In this document: in pieces, positions 59,203-64,000 of the stretch
Numbering within the stretch: position 1 is the first letter of the stretch
Layout of the letters: each line of letters starts with the position of its first letter
Source: Amycolatopsis nigrescens CSC17Ta-90
GTDB taxonomy: Bacteria > Actinomycetota > Actinomycetes > Mycobacteriales > Pseudonocardiaceae
Reading direction: 5' to 3'
DNA length: 64,000 nt
Assembly (NCBI RefSeq): GCF_000384315.1
Contig: NZ_ARVW01000001.1
Coordinates: 3,968,157-4,032,156 of the forward strand
Program-made: the position numbers and the translations under genes
Notes under the pieces: model-generated
What the model was told of the DNA's origin: nothing
Database searches by the model: none
Seen by the model: only the letters and a program-made list of their open reading frames with translations

Positions 59203-60122
59203 ATACTCTTCTGACAAGGCGCAAGGAGAAGGTCGACGACCTCGCCTCGTCGGCCGGGCAGAGCCTGGCCGGCCAGGCGCTCCGCCGGATGTCCCGCAGC
59301 CCGGTGGCGATCACCGGCGGGGTGATCACCGGGCTGTTCCTGCTGCTCGCGGCGTTCGCCCCGCTGCTGGCGCCGAAGGACCCCAACGAGCGCTATCTCG
59401 GCGACCTGGTGCGGCCGGGTGTCATTCCCGGCCCGCAGCCCGGTTTCCCGCTCGGCGGGGACGAGTTCGGCCGGGACTTCCTGTCCAGGCTGCTGGTCGG
59501 TTCCCAGCAGACCCTGGTGGTCGGCGTGATGGCCACCCTGATCGGGCTGGCCGTCGGCATGCTCATCGGTGGCCTCGCGGGTGCGTTCGGCGGCTGGGTG
59601 GACACCGTGCTGATGCGGCTGGTGGACGTCATGCTGTCCATCCCGAGCCTGCTGCTGGCCATCTCGATCGCGGCGCTGGCCGCGAAACCGAGCCAGTGGA
59701 CGGTGATCATCGCCGTCTCGATCATCTGCGTGCCGATCTTTGCCAGGCTGCTGCGCGGCGCGATGCTGGCGCAGCGGTCCAGCGACCACGTGCTGGCCGC
59801 GACTTCGCTCGGCGTCAAACGGCACACCATCGTGTTGCGGCACATGCTGCCCAACTCGCTGGGCCCGGTGATCGTGCAGGCCACGCTGACCCTGGCCACG
59901 TCCATCATCGAGGCCGCCGCGCTGTCCTTCCTCGGCCTCGGCGACCCGGACCCGACCAGGGCCGAGTGGGGCCTGATGCTCGGCAACGCGTCCCGGTCCT
60001 ATTTGGACGTCCGGCCGGAGCTTTCCTTCTACCCGGCCATCGCGATCATCGTGGTGGCGCTCGGCTTCACCCTGCTCGGCGAGTCCATGCGGGAAGCCCT
60101 CGACCCGAAGAACAGGCGGTGA
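59199..60122 (+). CDS. Peptide ABC transporter permease (DppC type)
   Basis: The ATG overlaps the previous stop. The 307-residue protein has an N-terminal cytosolic part (about 1-30), then VAITGGVITGLFLLLAAFAP, the DppC/OppC motif PLGGDEFGRDFLSRLLVGSQ-like, and the EAA-loop (MLAQRSSDHVLAATSLGVKR). The end reads AIIVVALGFTLLGESMREAL-DPKNRR, the conserved C-terminus. It forms the channel with the DppB-type protein. The ATPase gene starts 7 bases later. Confidence 0.95.
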   Translation: MNTLLTRRKEKVDDLASSAGQSLAGQALRRMSRSPVAITGGVITGLFLLLAAFAPLLAPKDPNERYLGDLVRPGVIPGPQPGFPLGGDEFGRDFLSRLLVGSQQTLVVGVMATLIGLAVGMLIGGLAGAFGGWVDTVLMRLVDVMLSIPSLLLAISIAALAAKPSQWTVIIAVSIICVPIFARLLRGAMLAQRSSDHVLAATSLGVKRHTIVLRHMLPNSLGPVIVQATLTLATSIIEAAALSFLGLGDPDPTRAEWGLMLGNASRSYLDVRPELSFYPAIAIIVVALGFTLLGESMREALDPKNRR

Positions 60123-60129
60123 AATAGCG

Positions 60130-61118
<989 letters not shown>

Positions 61119-61122
<4 letters not shown>

Positions 61123-62243
61123 GTCACGCGGCCGCCGAAGACGACGTGCTGGTCACTGTCGACGACCTGAAGGTGCATTTCCCGATCAAGAGCGGCATCC
61201 TGATCGACCGCACGGTCGGTCATGTGTTCGCGGTGGACGGGGTCGACCTGTCGATCCGCCGCGGGGAGACCTACGGCCTGGTGGGCGAGTCCGGCTGCGG
61301 CAAGACCACGCTCGGCAGGGCGATGCTCAAGTTGACCGAGCCGACCTCGGGCAACGTGGTGTTCGACGGTACGGACATCGCCAAGCTCAAGGGCGAGGAG
61401 CTGCGCACCCGCCGCCGCCGGATGCAGATGATCTTCCAGGATCCACTGTCCAGTTTGGACCCCCGGCAGTCGGTGGAGTCCATTCTGATCGAGGGCATGC
61501 GGGCGCACGGCCTGGACAAGGACAAGGAGTCCACCCGGACCCGGCTGCGCGAGCTGCTGGCCGCGGTGGGCCTGCCGGAGAGTTCGCTGCGGAAGTACCC
61601 GCACGAGTTCTCCGGTGGCCAGCGCCAGCGGATCGGTATTGCGCGGGCGCTGGCGGTGGAGCCGGACCTGATCGTCGCCGACGAGCCGGTGTCCGCGCTG
61701 GACGTGTCGGTGCAGGCGCAGGTGATCAACCTGCTGGAGGAGTTGCAGCAGAAGCTGGGCCTGACCTACCTGGTGATCGCGCACGACTTGGCCGTGGTGC
61801 GGCACATCTCGGACCGGATCGGCGTGATGTACCTGGGCTCGATGGTCGAGGAGACCGACTCGGAGACCCTGTACCAGGAGCCGCTGCACCCGTACACCAA
61901 GGCGTTGCTGTCCGCGATCCCGGTGCCGGACCCGGCGGTGGAGGACGGCCGCGAGCAGATCCTGCTCGCCGGCGATCTGCCTTCGCCGGCCGCGCCGCCG
62001 AGCGGTTGCCGGTTCCACACCCGGTGCCCGTGGCGGCAGGAGACCAGGTGCGACACCGAGCGTCCGGTGCTGCGGGACATCGGCGTCGGGCACCGGGTCG
62101 CCTGCCATTACGTGGAGGACATCCGCGACGGCCGGATCTCCGCGCACGAGGTGCAGGCGGAGCTGGTCGAGGTGGACGGCGCCCTCAACCCGGACGCCGT
62201 GCGCACCGGCCCCGCCTCCGTCACCGAGATCCTCGAAAGCTGA
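61119..62243 (+). CDS. Peptide ABC transporter ATP-binding protein (DppF type)
   Basis: The ATG overlaps the DppD stop and gives 374 residues; a longer upstream frame is not used. Walker A is [14 protein letters not shown], the signature [15 protein letters not shown], Walker [14 protein letters not shown] and the H-loop IAHDLAVV. The C-terminal [17 protein letters not shown] motif is present, and about 40 extra residues ([20 protein letters not shown]) extend the usual end. With DppD it forms the ATPase pair. Repeat B copy 2 follows the stop by 17 bases and probably terminates the operon. Confidence 0.95.
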
Positions 62244-62259
62244 CCTCGCGGGCTGACAT

Positions 62260-62311
62260 GCAGCGAAGGCCACCTTGCCTGCGTTCAACGCAGGCAAGGT
62301 GGCCTTCACTG
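62260..62311 (+). repeat. Palindromic repeat B, copy 2, after the transporter operon
   Basis: Arms of about 26 bases with one mismatch contain GAAGGCCACCTTGCCTGCGTT and its complement around a 1- or 2-base turn. It corresponds to the palindrome at 38559-38613 and probably terminates the operon. Confidence 0.86.
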
Positions 62312-62359
62312 CGTCGCGCCGGGGGTGCGCGCGGGGCGGGGAGGGGGCAGGATCGGTAC

Positions 62360-63001
62360 ATGCTGGTCACGGTGCTCGGGGCTTCGGGTCGTACGGGAAT
62401 TCACGTGGTGCGTTTGCTGCGCCGGCACGGCCACACCGTGCGGGCGGGCCTGCGCGGCAGGAGCCGTGGCGCGGCGGTCGTCGAGCTGGGTGCGGAGCCG
62501 GTGGTCGCGGACCTGGCGTCGGACCCGTCGGCCTTGGTCGACGCCTTCACCGGCGCGGACGCGGTGATCAACACCGCCGGCGCCGGCGACCCGGACCCGT
62601 CCATGGTGAACATGGTCGACCGGGACGGCGCGATCGCCGCGATCAACGCCGCCGAGCGCGCCGGGGTGCCGCGGTTCGTGCAGCTTTCCGCGCAGTTCGC
62701 GGACTCGCCGGACCAGGGTGACCGGCTGGTGCGGTCGATCCTGCTGGCCAAGCAGATCTCGGACAGCGCGCTGCGCCGGTCCAGCCTGGTCTGGACCCTG
62801 GTCCGGCCGGGCACGTTGACCGACCAGCCGCCGACCGGCCGGGTCAAGATCGGCGGCCATCTCGAACCCGGCCGGGTCACCAGGGCGGACGTGGCCGCGG
62901 TGCTGACCGGCACCCTGACCGAGCCGTTCACCGAGAACCGCGGCTTCGACGTGGTCTCCGGCGACACTCCGATAAGTGCCGCCCTGACCGCTTTCGCCTG
63001 A
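62360..63001 (+). CDS. NAD(P)-binding SDR/NmrA-like protein
   Basis: The 213-residue protein starts MLVTVLGASGRTGIHVVRLL, an atypical Rossmann GxxGxxG dinucleotide motif. ADLASDPSALVDAFTGADAV and INTAGAG follow, then RFVQLSAQFADSP and LVRPGTLTDQPPTGRVKIGG. This is the NAD(P)H-binding (NmrA/YwnB-like) branch of atypical short-chain dehydrogenases, often redox sensors or epimerase-like proteins without a full Tyr-Lys active site. The function is unknown. The open frame continues upstream into the transporter gene but without a family match. Confidence 0.87.
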   Translation: MLVTVLGASGRTGIHVVRLLRRHGHTVRAGLRGRSRGAAVVELGAEPVVADLASDPSALVDAFTGADAVINTAGAGDPDPSMVNMVDRDGAIAAINAAERAGVPRFVQLSAQFADSPDQGDRLVRSILLAKQISDSALRRSSLVWTLVRPGTLTDQPPTGRVKIGGHLEPGRVTRADVAAVLTGTLTEPFTENRGFDVVSGDTPISAALTAFA

Positions 63002-63093
63002 GTTGCCTTTCTATTTGCTGCGATATCCTGCCATTGCGATTCCGGATGCGGAAATCCGGACAAAGGGGAACAAGGCGCGGCAAGGGGCAGGAA

Positions 63094-63735
63094 ATGCACA
63101 TCGACCAGTGGCTGGAGGCCATTCCACCGCTCGCGGTATATCTGATCGTCGGGCTGGTGATCGGGACCGAAAGTCTTGGTATTCCGCTGCCGGGCGAGAT
63201 CGTGCTGGTCAGTGCCGCGCTGCTGGCGTCGCAGCACGGCGGCTTGAGTCCGTTGTGGATCGGCATCTTCGCCAGTGCCGGCGCGATCGCCGGGGATAGT
63301 GTCGGCTATCTGATCGGCCGCAAGGGCGGGCGGCGGCTGTTCGCGTGGGCCGGGCGCAAGTTCCCGAAACATTTCGGCCCGAAACATCTGGCCAAAGTCG
63401 AGGAAATGTTCCGCAAACGGGGAGTCTGGGCCGTTTTCTTTGGTCGGTTCATCGCGTTGCTGCGCATTCTCTCCGGGCCGCTGGCCGGGGCGCTGCGCAT
63501 GCACTACCCGAAGTTCCTGGCGGCCAACGCGCTGGGCGGGATCGCCTGGGCCGGTGGCACCACCGCGCTGGTCTACTACCTCGGCGTGGTGGCCGAGAAA
63601 TGGCTTTCCCGGTTCTCCTGGATCGGCCTCTTGGTCGCCGTACTCGCCGGCCTGGTGATCAGCCTGGTAATCAAGAAACGCTTCACCCGCCACGACGAGG
63701 ACGACCCCGCCCACGAACGCACCCCAGCCACCTGA
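63094..63735 (+). CDS. DedA-family membrane protein
   Basis: The 213-residue membrane protein shows LPGEIVLVSAALLASQHGGL, then GAIAGDSVGYLIGRKGGRRL and FFGRFIALLRILSGPLAGAL, the conserved DedA/VTT motifs with acidic and Arg residues within membrane segments. Family members are flippases or transporters needed for recycling undecaprenyl phosphate or membrane homeostasis; the substrate here is not set. The ATG at 63094 has an AGGAA site; an earlier in-frame start at 63034 lacks one. The C-terminal tail is charged. Confidence 0.92.
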   Translation: MHIDQWLEAIPPLAVYLIVGLVIGTESLGIPLPGEIVLVSAALLASQHGGLSPLWIGIFASAGAIAGDSVGYLIGRKGGRRLFAWAGRKFPKHFGPKHLAKVEEMFRKRGVWAVFFGRFIALLRILSGPLAGALRMHYPKFLAANALGGIAWAGGTTALVYYLGVVAEKWLSRFSWIGLLVAVLAGLVISLVIKKRFTRHDEDDPAHERTPAT

Positions 63736-63741
63736 CCCGCC

Positions 63742-63878
63742 CACGTCGCGAAAACCCCACCGAGCACACCCCCACCCTTCCCGGGGGGCGGCCCCGCTCC
63801 AGCGTATCCAACCCAGGTGACGTTTCCGCTGCTCACGGGCCATTTGTCCACAGGCCGGGCCGACTGTGCATAACCCGG
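63742..63878 (+). repeat. Interspersed repeat D, copy 2, with DnaA-box-like pair
   Basis: It matches 53551-53687, with TTGTCCACA at 63844-63852 and an inverted TGTGCATAA at 63865-63873, at the same 21-base spacing as in copy 1. It lies between the DedA gene and a convergent gene. Confidence 0.8.
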
Positions 63879-63890
63879 CACAGCGGCGGG

Positions 63891-64000
63891 CTATCGGCCG
63901 GGCGGAGCGGCGGCGAGCACCGGTTCGGGCGCGAGTGCCGGCGGCCGGCGCCGGAGCGAGCCGAGCAGCACACCGCCGATCACCACCACACCGGCGACGA
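63891..64000 (-). CDS. C-terminal end of a probable membrane transporter (partial)
   Basis: Only the last 35 codons and the TAG stop are in the window. They read VAGVVVIGGVLLGS, a membrane segment, followed by a basic stretch (RRRPP) and an Ala/Pro-rich tail. This resembles the last helix and cytosolic end of drug/metabolite (EamA-type) transporters, but the piece is too short for a firm call. Confidence 0.55.
   Translation of the reverse strand, partial: VAGVVVIGGVLLGSLRRRPPALAPEPVLAAAPPGR

Overview
The window is high-GC actinobacterial DNA. Many starts are GTG or TTG, and genes often overlap by ATGA or GTGA. The order SRP RNA - dnaX - N-acetylmuramoyl amidase - YbaB - recR matches the arrangement known from mycobacteria and relatives. 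A regulator of the DUF5753 (Scr1) type, a DUF397 protein and several short palindromic repeats are also present. Together these point to a member of the Pseudonocardiaceae, possibly Amycolatopsis. That placement is an inference; no rRNA is present to test it.

Layout. 1-3,400: the start of an L,D-transpeptidase-like lipoprotein, a cold-shock protein, two small conserved genes, and a tRNA-Glu/Asp/Phe cluster closed by a terminator. 3,635-6,175: a small set with the look of a type VII (ESX-like) secretion cargo, made of an SseB-like protein, an EspC-like protein, a WXG-like effector with a glycine-rich membrane-seeking C-terminus, and a two-helix membrane protein that could be its immunity partner. 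6,368-31,449: about 25 kb of tightly packed, co-directional genes for a contractile phage-tail-like injection system headed by a SARP-type regulator. The recognisable parts are a tail-terminator-like protein, sheath, tube, tail chaperone, hub (gpD), spike (gpV), a PAAR-like tip, gp25, gpJ and gpI. No capsid, portal, terminase, integrase or lysis gene is present, and I see no AAA+ ATPase. Unusual parts include a 1,328-residue protein that combines a baseplate-like domain, an OmpA-type peptidoglycan-binding fold with a second peptidoglycan-binding domain nested inside it, and a C-terminal HEXXH (metallopeptidase-like) region. Others are a gpI protein with eight internal repeats and a large beta-propeller protein ending in a Cys cluster and a helix-hairpin-helix.

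31,500-50,100: ordinary chromosomal genes. These include an aldo/keto reductase, a MetE-like protein, a HAD hydrolase, an IclR regulator next to pobA, a Clp N-domain protein with two matching operators, a secreted trypsin-like protease, proline iminopeptidase, gnd with a methyltransferase, the Scr1/DUF397-type genes, a Tat-exported glycosidase, and a two-component system divergent from a small membrane protein. 50,160-56,260: the SRP RNA, an epoxide-hydrolase-like gene, dnaX, an amidase lipoprotein, YbaB, recR and a P-loop kinase. 56,456-62,243: a five-gene oligopeptide ABC transporter operon. 62,360-64,000: an NAD(P)-binding protein, a DedA protein and the end of a membrane protein.

At least five families of interspersed repeats or palindromes are visible in or between these genes. 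One copy lies inside the reading frame of an injection-system gene, and another family carries paired DnaA-box-like sites.
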